Assembly: GCA_963769945.1 (NCBI GenBank)
Contig: CAVYOA010000013.1
Location: 129,418 to 193,417 of the forward strand
Length of the DNA stretch: 64,000 nt
Direction of reading: 5' to 3'
Source of the DNA: WHSW01 sp963769945
GTDB lineage: Bacteria > Actinomycetota > Thermoleophilia > Solirubrobacterales > 70-9
The position numbers and the translations under genes are program-made. A model generated the notes under the pieces. The model was not told where the DNA came from. It did no database searches and saw only the letters and a program-made list of their open reading frames with translations. Positions 9,566 to 17,206 of the stretch are shown one piece after another (positions within the stretch are counted from its first letter, which is position 1; each line of letters begins with the position of its first letter).

Positions 9566-11045
9566 GCCCGTCGAGGTCGAAACGAAGCGACCATTTGCCC
9601 GCAGGATCACCGGCGGCGTTCGGGCCAGGATCCTCGCCTCGTATGTGATCTTGCTCGCGATCACCGCTGCCGCGTCGGTCATCGCGGTACGCCAGGTGCT
9701 GCTCGTGCGCCTCGACGACCGCGTCGAGGAGGACCTGCAGCAGGAGGTGGCGGAGTTCCGGGCGCTCGCCGACACCGGCATCGACCCCGAGACCCGTTTG
9801 CCATTCGGCGACGATGTCGACGCGATCTTCAGGACCTACCTCGAGCGCAACGTGCCCGACGACGACGAGGAGCTGATCACGGTGCCGCGACGTGGCGCAG
9901 CAAGCCGCGATGCCGGCGACAACACGACCAGCTTCTCGTTCGGCGACTTCGTCGACAGCTGGCGCACCCTGGAGCAGGTCGAACGCGGGGACATCGACAC
10001 GCCAGGCGGACCGGTGCGCTATGTCGCGGTCCCGGTCGAGGGCGACACCTCGACGCTCGGGACGTTCGTCGTCGCCAGCTTCATCGCCGACGAGCGCGAG
10101 GAGGTCGACGAGGCGATCAGGATCGTTGCGCTCGTTGCCGGAGGCGTGCTGCTGCTGGGCTCGATCGTCGCCTTCTCGATCGTCGGTCGTGTGATCGCCC
10201 CCCTGAGCGAACTCTCAGACGCCACCCGCTCGGTGTCCGAGACGCAGATGACCCGTCGCATCCAAGTCGAGGGCGACGACGAGATCGCCGACCTTGCCCG
10301 CCATTTCAACCGCATGCTCGATCGCCTGCAGATCGCCTTCGCCAGCCAGCGCGAGTTCATCCGCGATGTCAGCCACGAACTGCGCACCCCGATCGCGATC
10401 TCCCAAGGCCACCTCGAGTTGCTCGCTCAGGGCCACCTCTCCGACCCGTCCGACCGCCGCGAGGCGATCGCGCTAGTAAACGGCGAGCTCGAGCGCATGA
10501 GCCGTTTCGTCGACGAGCTGCTGCTGCTGGCCAAGTCCGAGAGCGCCAACTTCCTCGAGCTCGAGACCGTTCCTCTCGATGGTCTATCCGAGGAGCTGGT
10601 CGCCAAGGCCAGCGGGATCGCCGACCGTAACTGGCGCCTCGACGAGACGGCGTCGCGCTCGATCGTCGCCGATCGCCAGCGCCTGACCCAGGCTGTTGTC
10701 AACCTGGCCCAGAACGCGGTCGCCCACACCGACGTCGGGGACGAGATCGGGATCGGGGCGGCGGTCAACGGCACCGAGGCCACGATCTGGGTCCGAGACA
10801 CCGGCGTCGGCATTCCGGCGAGCGAGCAGTCGAGGATCTTTCAGCGATTCTCACGTGGGTTGCACAGCCGCGGACGCTATGAGGGCACGGGGATCGGGCT
10901 TGCGATCGTGCGCGCGATTGCCGAAGCGCATGGCGGGCGCGTCTCGGTCGCGAGCCAACCGGGCGAGGGCTCGCGCTTCGAGATCGTGATCCCGATCGAA
11001 CAACAAGACCCGGACCACGCGTGGGAGATGGAGGTGGGCCGGTGA
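9555..11045 (+). CDS. sensor histidine kinase (HAMP, HisKA, HATPase)
   Basis: This is a transmembrane sensor kinase of 496 residues. TM1 is about residues 24-46 (ILASYVILLAITAAASVIAV). An extracytoplasmic sensor region of roughly 140 acidic residues follows, then TM2 at about 188-210 and a HAMP linker. The phospho-acceptor is in VSHELRTPIA (His274). The C-terminal ATPase domain has the N box (NLAQNAVAHT), G1 (VRDTGVGIP), F box and G2 (RYEGTGIGLAIVRAIAEAHGG). It begins inside the 3' end of the anchored acidic protein and ends in a GTGA overlap with the response regulator. The stimulus is unknown. Confidence 0.94.
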   Translation: MTTEPVEVETKRPFARRITGGVRARILASYVILLAITAAASVIAVRQVLLVRLDDRVEEDLQQEVAEFRALADTGIDPETRLPFGDDVDAIFRTYLERNVPDDDEELITVPRRGAASRDAGDNTTSFSFGDFVDSWRTLEQVERGDIDTPGGPVRYVAVPVEGDTSTLGTFVVASFIADEREEVDEAIRIVALVAGGVLLLGSIVAFSIVGRVIAPLSELSDATRSVSETQMTRRIQVEGDDEIADLARHFNRMLDRLQIAFASQREFIRDVSHELRTPIAISQGHLELLAQGHLSDPSDRREAIALVNGELERMSRFVDELLLLAKSESANFLELETVPLDGLSEELVAKASGIADRNWRLDETASRSIVADRQRLTQAVVNLAQNAVAHTDVGDEIGIGAAVNGTEATIWVRDTGVGIPASEQSRIFQRFSRGLHSRGRYEGTGIGLAIVRAIAEAHGGRVSVASQPGEGSRFEIVIPIEQQDPDHAWEMEVGR

Positions 11046-11701
11046 GCCGGATTCTGATCGTCGAGGACGAGCCTGGGATGTCGAGCTTCATCGACAAGGG
11101 GCTGTCATCGCGCGGCCATGCGACGAAGCTGTGCGAGGACGGCGCCTCGGCGACGGCGATCGCCTCCGACAGCGACTTCGACCTCGTCATCCTCGACCTT
11201 GGCCTGCCCGACATCGATGGCCTCAGCGTGCTGCGCGAGATCCGTCGCCGCGGGGAGCGCATGCCGGTGATCGTGCTCACTGCGCGCGACGATCTCAACG
11301 ACAAGGTCGAGGGCCTCGACGCCGGCGCCACCGACTACGTGACCAAGCCGTTCAAGCTCGAGGAGCTGCTGGCGCGCGTGCGGGTCCAGCTTCGCGACGA
11401 TCGCGGCGGTGACCCCACAGTGTTCGAGACCGGTGGTGTGACGCTCGACGTCCGCACCCGAAAGGCGACGGCCAACGGCGCGATCGTCGACCTCACCGCG
11501 CGCGAGTTCACCATGCTGGAGACGTTCATGCGCCACGCTGGCCAGGTGCTCTCGCGCGAGCAGCTGCTCGCGCACGTCTGGGGATATGACTACGACCCCG
11601 GCTCAAACGTGGTCGAGGTCTACGTCAGCTACCTGCGCCGCAAGCTCGGTGAGGGGACGATCGAGACCGTGCGCGGGATGGGCTACCGCTTGGCGGAGTG
11701 A
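11042..11701 (+). CDS. OmpR-family response regulator
   Basis: This is the partner regulator of the kinase just upstream. The receiver domain starts SRILIVEDEPG, with the phosphorylated Asp52 in LVILDLGLPD and the signalling Lys in TDYVTKPF. The C-terminal winged-helix domain shows LTAREFTMLETFM, HVWGYDYDPGSNVVEVYVSYLRRKL and ETVRGMGYRL, typical of OmpR/PhoB DNA binding. I chose the GTG at 11042, which overlaps the kinase stop as GTGA, over an ATG at 11021 that would add MGDGGGP. The 3' end overlaps the convergent kinase gene by 19 bases. Confidence 0.94.
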   Translation: MSRILIVEDEPGMSSFIDKGLSSRGHATKLCEDGASATAIASDSDFDLVILDLGLPDIDGLSVLREIRRRGERMPVIVLTARDDLNDKVEGLDAGATDYVTKPFKLEELLARVRVQLRDDRGGDPTVFETGGVTLDVRTRKATANGAIVDLTAREFTMLETFMRHAGQVLSREQLLAHVWGYDYDPGSNVVEVYVSYLRRKLGEGTIETVRGMGYRLAE

Positions 11702-12600
11702 GCGCGCGCTCGGTCTGCGGCCCAGCGGCGCTCGGTGTCAGGCAGCTCGGCGAGTTGCTCCAGGCGAACCATGAGCTCGCCGATCAGCGGGCGGTCGTCG
11801 GGTTCGGACTCAAGGCAGTCGGCGATCAACTCATCCAGATCAGCGTCGAGGTCGGGCCTGACGCTCGCAGCGCGGCGAACCGCTCCCTCGAGTTGCGGAT
11901 AGCGGGGCGCCGGTGCGTCGCTGCTCTCGCTCGCGGACGGCAGGCTGTCCCAGGCCGCGGGGTCATTGTCGAACGGCCCCTCGCCTGAGGCCGCTTCGAA
12001 GAGCACGGCCCCGAGCCCCCAGACGTCTGCGGGCGGACCTAGCTTGCCGCCGCGGGCCTGCTCGGGAGAGAGATAGAGCCAGGTACCGATGCCGGGCGGA
12101 GCTTCGCCGGGGGGTCGAACGAGGCTGAGGTCGATGAGCTTTGCCCGTCCGGCCTCGGCGATCACGTTCGAGGGCTTGAGATCGAGATGAAGGAAGCCGT
12201 GGCGATGCAGGTAGGCGATCGCCGAGCCGAGCTGGAGGCCGAGGTGGGCGACATCGCCGGCCCCGGCGGGTGGGCCTTCAGCGATCTCGACCGAGAGCGT
12301 TGCTCCGGTCAGCGTCTCCATCACCACCATTGCGCGCGGCTCGGCGAGGGTCTCGTAGGCGCGAACGATGTGCGGATGGGTGAAGTGCTCGAGCAGCTCG
12401 CCCTCGCGCAGCAGCGCCTCGCGGCGGCGAGCGCAGTCGCGATCCGGTCGCAGCGCCTTGACGATGCAGCGAGCCGCCCGGTCGGAGCTCCAAACGTCAT
12501 AGACATCGAGATCGTTACCGCGACGCAGATGCTCGATCGCCTCGTATCCGGGCGCGAGCTGGTCGCCCGGCGCCACCGGCGGAATCGACCCAGCGCTCAC
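11683..12600 (-). CDS. Hanks-type Ser/Thr protein kinase (soluble, partly degenerate)
   Basis: This 305-residue kinase-fold protein starts at the GTG at 12600, overlapping the stop of the upstream ABC exporter as GTGA. The core motifs are present: an ATP Lys in ARCIVKAL, the C-helix Glu in EALLREGELLEHF, a catalytic loop HLDLKPSN, and GTWLYLSPEQARGG for the activation segment and APE-like motif. Two features are unusual. The glycine-rich loop is weak (HLRRGNDLDVYDVW), and the DFG motif reads DLS. No transmembrane helix or PASTA repeat follows, unlike PknB. It may be active with an altered metal loop, or a pseudokinase. The coupling suggests a job tied to the exporter. Confidence 0.86.
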   Translation of the reverse strand: MSAGSIPPVAPGDQLAPGYEAIEHLRRGNDLDVYDVWSSDRAARCIVKALRPDRDCARRREALLREGELLEHFTHPHIVRAYETLAEPRAMVVMETLTGATLSVEIAEGPPAGAGDVAHLGLQLGSAIAYLHRHGFLHLDLKPSNVIAEAGRAKLIDLSLVRPPGEAPPGIGTWLYLSPEQARGGKLGPPADVWGLGAVLFEAASGEGPFDNDPAAWDSLPSASESSDAPAPRYPQLEGAVRRAASVRPDLDADLDELIADCLESEPDDRPLIGELMVRLEQLAELPDTERRWAADRARAHSAKR

Positions 12601-14399
12601 GCCGGCACCGGGTCGGATACACGCTCGGTGCTGTGCAGCTGCCACAGACGCGCGTACGCTCCGCCGGCGGCGACGAGATCGTCGTGCGTACCGAGCTCGA
12701 TCACTCGGCCGCGCTCGAGCACGGCGATGCGGTCGGCGTCGCGGGTGGTCAGCAGGTCGTGCGAGACGACCACCGTCGTGCGCTGCGCCATCAGCTCGCG
12801 CAGCGGCTCGAGCAAGCTGTCGCGCGTTTGCGCGTCGAGGCCCGTCGAGGGCTCGTCCAGGACCAGTACGGGCGCATCAGCGAGCAGGGCGCGGGCGATC
12901 GCGATCCGCTGACGCTGGCCGCCGGAGAGGTTTCGCCCACGCTCGCCGATGTCGTGGTTGTAACCGTCCGGCAGCTCAGCGATGAAGCCGGCGGCGCCGG
13001 CGGCGCCGGCGGCCGCTTCGATCTCGGTATCGCAAGCGTGCGGGCGGCCGAACGAGATGTTCTCGGCGACGGTGCCGTGAAGCACGAGCGACTCCTGAAA
13101 CAGGATCGCGACGTTTTCTCGTAGCGAGGTGAGCTCGATCTCGCGCAGATCGCGGCGGTCGAGGCGGATCTCACCCGTGTCGGGGTCGTGCAGGCGCACG
13201 AGCATCTTCGCCAGCGTCGACTTACCGGCGCCGCTGGCGCCGACGAGAGCCAAGGTCTCGCCGGGCTCGAGCCGAATGGAGACACCGTCGAGGGCGGGCG
13301 AATCGGCCTCCGGGTAGCTGAAGCTGACGTCGTCGATCTCGATCTCACCCGTCGCCCGGCCGATCGTGACAGCGTCTGGACGGTCGACGACCCGCGGCTG
13401 CTCGTCGAGCAGCTCAAGCACCCGCTCGGCGCCGGCCAAAGCCTTGAAAAAGCGATTCGAGAGCGAGCCAAGAGCGCGAATCGGCGAGTAGAGCTGAGTC
13501 AGATAGGCGATGAAGACGAGCATGCCGCCGAGGGTGAGCGAGCCGTCAGCGATCGCCAGCGTCCCCATCGTCAGCACGCCGAGGACGCCGATCAGCTCGA
13601 TCAGGTCGATCAGCGGAGTGAAGAGGCCGTGAATGCGTGCTGCCGCCAGCTCCGCCTCGACCACGCCTTCGTTCTGGCGCCGAAAGCGCTTGACGACGGC
13701 ATCCTGTGAGTTGGTCGCCTGGACCAGCGCGGCGTTGGAGAAGGTTTCCTCCGCCAGCGAGCTGAGTGAGCCAACGCGGCGGCGCTTCTCGCGCGAGGCG
13801 CGTTTGATCAGCCGCGAGAAGTGCTTTGCGATCAGCCAGAAAGCGGGGGCGGCAACGAGAGCGACGAGCGCGAGCTGCCAATCCAAGATGAACAGGGCGG
13901 TGCCGAAGAAGAGGATCTTGAGCATGGCCGAGATCCCGTCAGCAATGCCCGAGAGCACGAGCGTCTCGATCTGCTGGACGTCGCTGGAGATGCGGGTGAC
14001 GAGATCGCCGAGGCGGTGGCGGTTGAAGACGTCGAGCGAGAGGCGCTGGACGTGGTCGAGCACGCGAACGCGCAGGGAGAGCAGGAAGCGCTCCGCGATC
14101 CAGGTGCCGAGGTAGTCGTCGCCGAAGGAAACGGCGGCCGAGAGCAGGGTGAGGCCGATATAGGCGACGGCGATCCAGAGCATTGCGTCGATGTCGCCGG
14201 GAACGAGGACCTCGTCGACGACGAGCTTGAACAGCCAGATCTCGACGGTTGTGACCGCGGCGCCGATCGCGATCAGCGCGATCAACAGCGGCAGCCAGCG
14301 CCGGTAGGGCCGAGCGTCGGGCCAGAAGCGGCGCAGGACCTCGCGCAGGGTGAGCTCGGGGGCGTGCGCGACAGTTTCGCCGTAGTCATCGCCGGGCGA
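12597..14399 (-). CDS. ABC exporter, fused permease and ATPase (MsbA/MDR-like)
   Basis: This is a half-transporter of about 600 residues: a six-helix permease domain first, then the nucleotide-binding domain. The NBD has Walker A VGASGAGKSTLAK, the Q-loop ILFQESLVLHGTV, the signature LSGGQRQRIAIARALL, Walker B VLVLDEPSTGLD and the H-loop VVVSHD. It would work as a dimer that exports a lipid, peptide or drug; the substrate cannot be read from sequence. An ATG at 14477 is also in frame, but those first codons would run through a perfect 13-bp hairpin that looks like the terminator of the gene upstream. I therefore prefer the GTG at 14399. The stop overlaps the Ser/Thr kinase start. Confidence 0.9.
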   Translation of the reverse strand, partial: SPGDDYGETVAHAPELTLREVLRRFWPDARPYRRWLPLLIALIAIGAAVTTVEIWLFKLVVDEVLVPGDIDAMLWIAVAYIGLTLLSAAVSFGDDYLGTWIAERFLLSLRVRVLDHVQRLSLDVFNRHRLGDLVTRISSDVQQIETLVLSGIADGISAMLKILFFGTALFILDWQLALVALVAAPAFWLIAKHFSRLIKRASREKRRRVGSLSSLAEETFSNAALVQATNSQDAVVKRFRRQNEGVVEAELAAARIHGLFTPLIDLIELIGVLGVLTMGTLAIADGSLTLGGMLVFIAYLTQLYSPIRALGSLSNRFFKALAGAERVLELLDEQPRVVDRPDAVTIGRATGEIEIDDVSFSYPEADSPALDGVSIRLEPGETLALVGASGAGKSTLAKMLVRLHDPDTGEIRLDRRDLREIELTSLRENVAILFQESLVLHGTVAENISFGRPHACDTEIEAAAGAAGAAGFIAELPDGYNHDIGERGRNLSGGQRQRIAIARALLADAPVLVLDEPSTGLDAQTRDSLLEPLRELMAQRTTVVVSHDLLTTRDADRIAVLERGRVIELGTHDDLVAAGGAYARLWQLHSTERVSDPVPA

Positions 14400-14430
14400 C
14401 ACCAGCCGCGCCAAGCGTTCCTTGAAAGCG

Positions 14431-14460
14431 GAACGACCCCGCCCGGAGGCGGGGTCGTTC
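14431..14460 (-). terminator. hairpin terminator behind the small Arg/Gly protein gene
   Basis: The arms are GAACGACCCCGCC (14431-14443) and its exact complement (14448-14460), with a four-base loop. Thirteen perfect GC-rich pairs lie 35 bases past the stop of the small gene on the same strand. There is only a weak T run afterwards (CGCTTTC), so it may act as an intrinsic terminator or as a 3' end stabiliser. Confidence 0.6.
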
Positions 14461-14495
14461 GCGTCAGATGTGCGCATCGAAACCAGCTTTGCAGG

Positions 14496-14633
14496 CTAGT
14501 TCGAGCGGCTGCGACCGCGTCCGCTGCGCCGTCCGCGTCCGCTGCGCCGTCCGCGTCCGCTGCGCCGACCGCGACCGCTGTTGCTGCCCTTGTCGCTGGT
14601 GCGCTTTGCCGGGTAAATTGCCTTGAACGCCAT
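14496..14633 (-). CDS. 45-residue basic protein with RGRRSG tandem repeats
   Basis: This small gene has strong translation signals: AGGAGGT sits eight bases before the ATG at 14633. The protein begins MAFKAIYPAKRTSDKG, then carries four near-identical six-residue units of the type SGRGRR, and ends SGRGRSRSN. At DNA level the repeat unit is 18 bases. About a third of the residues are Arg and another fifth Gly, giving a very high positive charge, so binding to RNA, DNA or ribosomes is likely. That is an inference from composition, since no named family was recognised. It has its own hairpin terminator and a separate upstream inverted repeat. Confidence 0.72.
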   Translation of the reverse strand: MAFKAIYPAKRTSDKGSNSGRGRRSGRGRRSGRGRRSGRGRSRSN

Positions 14634-14693
14634 TTCCTTTACCTCCTGGTCATTTCCGGTCGATGTGACCGCTGTCTTTGTCGATGAGAGGAG

Positions 14694-14721
14694 AATGCCC
14701 CGGCCCCCTGAGAGGGGCATT
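14694..14721. promoter_or_regulatory. inverted repeat between divergent genes
   Basis: The arms AATGCCCC (14694-14701) and GGGGCATT (14714-14721) are separated by 12 bases. The repeat lies between the small Arg/Gly protein gene (minus strand, start 14633) and the PhzF gene (plus strand, start about 14726). It could be an operator or form a hairpin in the leader of the small gene's mRNA. No regulator can be assigned. Confidence 0.4.
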
Positions 14722-14725
14722 GGAG

Positions 14726-15487
14726 ATGGCTGAGAGTTCGCTAATCGGCGCAAACCCGCATGAGGACTGGGTTTACGGATTGAATGACACGAGCAGATTG
14801 CACGTCCTGAGAGTGTTTTGCGCGCCCGACGGCAGCGGCGGCAACGGGCTCGGCGTGTTCTTGGACGGTGCTCGGGTCGACGTCCCAGAGCGTCAGGAGG
14901 TTGCCGCGGAGCTGGGATTTGCCGAGACCGTCTTCGTCGACGACGTCGCTCGCGCCGAGCTGCGGATCTTCACCCCGACGGTGGAGCTGCCGCTCGCCGG
15001 CCACCCCCTGGTGGGCTCGGCGTGGCTGCTGCGAGAGCGAGGTGTGCCGCCCTCAGTTCTGCGCCCACCGGCGGGAAACGTGGGGGTGCGCTTCGACGGC
15101 GAACTCGCCTTCATCACCGCCCCGCCGCAATGGGCGCCGCCGTTTCAGTTCATCCAGCTCGGCTCAGCGGCGGAGATCGAGGCGCTGCCTGGGAGACCGC
15201 CCGATCACGGCAACGTAGGCGTTTGGGCCTGGATCGACGAAGATGCCGGACTGATCCGCGAGCGCGTATTCGCGCCCGAGGAGGGCATCGAAGAGGACGA
15301 GGCGACCGGCGCGGCCGCGATGCGCCTCGTCGCGCAGCTCGGCCGCAAGATCGAGATCCACCAAGGGCGCGGATCGGTCATCCATGCGCGGCCCCTCGAA
15401 GACGGGCTGGTCGAGATCGGCGGGCTGACGGTGCTCGACGAGGTGCGCAACTACGCAACCACGAACAATGGCGCGTCGGGAGCCTGA
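14726..15487 (+). CDS. PhzF-family isomerase/epimerase
   Basis: The protein belongs to the PhzF superfamily, relatives of diaminopimelate epimerase that include phenazine-pathway isomerases. Visible family blocks are LHVLRVFCAPDGSGGNGLGVF at the start of the fold, the AELRIFTPTVELPLAGHPLVG segment (AGHP motif) and the C-terminal EDEATGAAAMRLVAQL. From the ATG at 14726 it is 253 residues. That start has GGAG directly touching it, so translation may instead begin at a TTG slightly downstream (14779 or 14795). No phenazine genes are nearby, so the substrate is unknown. Its 3' end overlaps the convergent HNH gene by 37 bases. Confidence 0.82.
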   Translation: MAESSLIGANPHEDWVYGLNDTSRLHVLRVFCAPDGSGGNGLGVFLDGARVDVPERQEVAAELGFAETVFVDDVARAELRIFTPTVELPLAGHPLVGSAWLLRERGVPPSVLRPPAGNVGVRFDGELAFITAPPQWAPPFQFIQLGSAAEIEALPGRPPDHGNVGVWAWIDEDAGLIRERVFAPEEGIEEDEATGAAAMRLVAQLGRKIEIHQGRGSVIHARPLEDGLVEIGGLTVLDEVRNYATTNNGASGA

Positions 15488-15990
15488 GTCGGCGCGAGAC
15501 CTCTCCCACGCGTCAGTCCCGGGCCAACGAGCGCGGGAAACCTAGCCTCGGCTGCCGGACTTTCGATCAAGCCCGACTCGATCTCGCCGTGACAGTTGGC
15601 ACACACGAGCACGCACTTCCTCGCTTCGGCTCGGTACGTATCGAGCGCCTTACCCGAGCCCATCGTCATGTTGAACTTCTTCTGGGCGGGATCGACGTGA
15701 TGGAAGTGCAGGTTGAGAATCGTCCGGTTGTATCCACAGATGGCACAACAGCCGCCTGCTTCGTCTACGAGGATGCGACGCACCTTGTGATGACGCCTCG
15801 TAACCCACGCTGCAACGCAGCGCTTACAGCGCCATTTCGGGTCCAACCGCCCGTAGAGAGCGAACTCAACTTTCCCGTGTCGAGGGCACAGCCGCACCTC
15901 GACGGGTTTGGTTCGGCTATCGGAAGGTGGCCGGCCCGCGCGTTGCACCAGCGACTCCGGCGGCGTGATTCTTCGAGCTGGCACGAACAC
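15451..15990 (-). CDS. HNH endonuclease-like protein with zinc-ribbon N-terminus
   Basis: The C-terminal half shows an HNH nuclease core with structural zinc cysteines: CCAICGYNRTILNLHFHHVD followed about 40 residues later by CVLVCANCHGEIESG. Ahead of it lies a small ribbon-like region, LCPRHGKVEF...CKRC. Such stand-alone HNH proteins nick or cut DNA, and many are host genes rather than parts of introns or phages. The open frame extends back into the tRNA-Lys gene, so I placed the start at the GTG at 15990. An ATG is not available in the right place, and the start is uncertain. It overlaps the PhzF gene tail to tail. Confidence 0.68.
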   Translation of the reverse strand: MFVPARRITPPESLVQRAGRPPSDSRTKPVEVRLCPRHGKVEFALYGRLDPKWRCKRCVAAWVTRRHHKVRRILVDEAGGCCAICGYNRTILNLHFHHVDPAQKKFNMTMGSGKALDTYRAEARKCVLVCANCHGEIESGLIESPAAEARFPALVGPGLTRGRGLAPTQAPDAPLFVVA

Positions 15991-16030
15991 ATGTTCCCAC
16001 AAGCACCGGCGGGGACACTCCTGCGATAAG

Positions 16031-16105
16031 TGCCGCCGGAGAGATTCGAACTCTCGACACACAGGGTAAAAACCTGCTGCTCTAGGCCAACTGAGCTACG
16101 GCGGC
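16031..16105 (-). tRNA. tRNA-Lys (UUU)
   Basis: The reverse strand folds as a full cloverleaf: acceptor GCCGCCG with CGGCGGC, D stem GCTC/GAGC, anticodon stem GCAGG/CCTGT with loop TTTTTAC (anticodon TTT), T arm GAGAG-TTCGAAT-CTCTC, and discriminator A at 16031. CCA is not encoded. Confidence 0.95.
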
Positions 16106-16153
16106 CCAGAGATCGTAGAGCGCACTTTGCTTTCAGCGAGCGATGATGCCCAC

Positions 16154-17206
16154 ATGCGCATCCTGCTCGTCACCCAGATGTGGCCAAGCCCGGAGAACCC
16201 GGACCTCGGCGCGTTCCTCGTCCCGTTGACGCGCGAACTCAAGGCGCTCGGGCATGAGGTCGAGGTCGTCTCGATCAGCAAGCGCGGCGGGGGACCGGCG
16301 AAGTACGCGCAGCTGACGACCTCGGCGGTCGCCGCCGCCCGGCGCTTTCGTCCCGAGGTCGTCTTCGCCCATTTCCTCTACCCGGCAGGCTTCGCAGGGG
16401 CTGCCGCCTCACTCGCCGCGCGGGCGCCGCTGGTCGTCATGGCCCACGGCCAAGATGTCGCCAACATCGGCGAGATCGCCGGTGTGACCCAGGCAATCCG
16501 GGCGATAGTCCACCGCGCCAGCGCCGTGATCGCAAACTCGCGCTGGCTCGCCGATCGCCTTGTCGCCCAGGTCCCGGCGGCACAAGAGAAGCTGGCGATC
16601 GCCAACTGTGGCGTCGACCTGGACGCGTTCTCACCCCAACCCGCCGAGGCCAACCGCGCCGAGCTCGGTTGGCAAGGCGACGGTCCCGCCTTTCTCTGTG
16701 TCGGCTCGCTGATCGAACGCAAGAACGTGGTCGCGCTCGCCGATGCCTTTGCTGAGTTCGGGCGCGGCCGACTCGCGTTCGTCGGCGACGGGCCACTTCG
16801 ACAGCGACTCGAAGGGCGCCACGGCGTGCGCATCATCGGCCGCGTCCCGCCCGATGCCGTGCCTCGCTGGGTCGCCGCCTGCGACGTCCTTTGTCAACCC
16901 TCGCTGATCGAGCCCTTCGGACAGGCGACGCTGGAGGGGATGGCGATGGAGCGAAGTGTGATCGCAACCGCCGTGGGCGGTCCGCCCGAATTCGTCACGC
17001 CCGAGGCGGGAATCATCGTCGACCCGCGTAACCCGCAGGCTCTCACCGACGCGCTCGATCGCGCGGCCGAGTTTCCGAGACCAAACGCAGCCGCCCGCGC
17101 GGCTGCCGCTGAGCACGACGTTCGCGGCCAGGCGCGGCTGATGGCCGAGGTCCTCGAGCACGCGGTGGCGTCCCAGGGTGGTGTCGGCAACAATGGCGCC
17201 GCATGA
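16154..17206 (+). CDS. GT4-type glycosyltransferase
   Basis: This 350-residue GT-B fold glycosyltransferase has an N-terminal acceptor domain starting MRILLVTQMWPSPENP and HFLYPAGFAG, then VMAHGQDV. The C-terminal donor domain carries FLCVGSLIERKNV and the E-x7-E region LIEPFGQATLEGMAM, which contacts the nucleotide sugar. Members retain the sugar's stereochemistry and act on lipids, polysaccharides or small molecules; the substrate is not readable here. I chose the ATG at 16154 because the conserved fold begins there, although an in-frame TTG lies at 16127. The stop overlaps the next gene's start as ATGA. Confidence 0.88.
   Translation: MRILLVTQMWPSPENPDLGAFLVPLTRELKALGHEVEVVSISKRGGGPAKYAQLTTSAVAAARRFRPEVVFAHFLYPAGFAGAAASLAARAPLVVMAHGQDVANIGEIAGVTQAIRAIVHRASAVIANSRWLADRLVAQVPAAQEKLAIANCGVDLDAFSPQPAEANRAELGWQGDGPAFLCVGSLIERKNVVALADAFAEFGRGRLAFVGDGPLRQRLEGRHGVRIIGRVPPDAVPRWVAACDVLCQPSLIEPFGQATLEGMAMERSVIATAVGGPPEFVTPEAGIIVDPRNPQALTDALDRAAEFPRPNAAARAAAAEHDVRGQARLMAEVLEHAVASQGGVGNNGAA

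Noticed and set aside
14496..14633. RGRRSG repeats as a plain non-coding tandem repeat
   Set aside because: A strong ribosome binding site, an in-frame 18-base unit, a non-repetitive head and a hairpin directly after the stop favour a real gene.
13821..14687. Long open frame on the plus strand opposite the ABC exporter
   Set aside because: High-GC codon bias opens long antisense frames throughout this window. This one is Asp/Arg/Gln-rich with no family motif and lies entirely opposite a well-supported gene.
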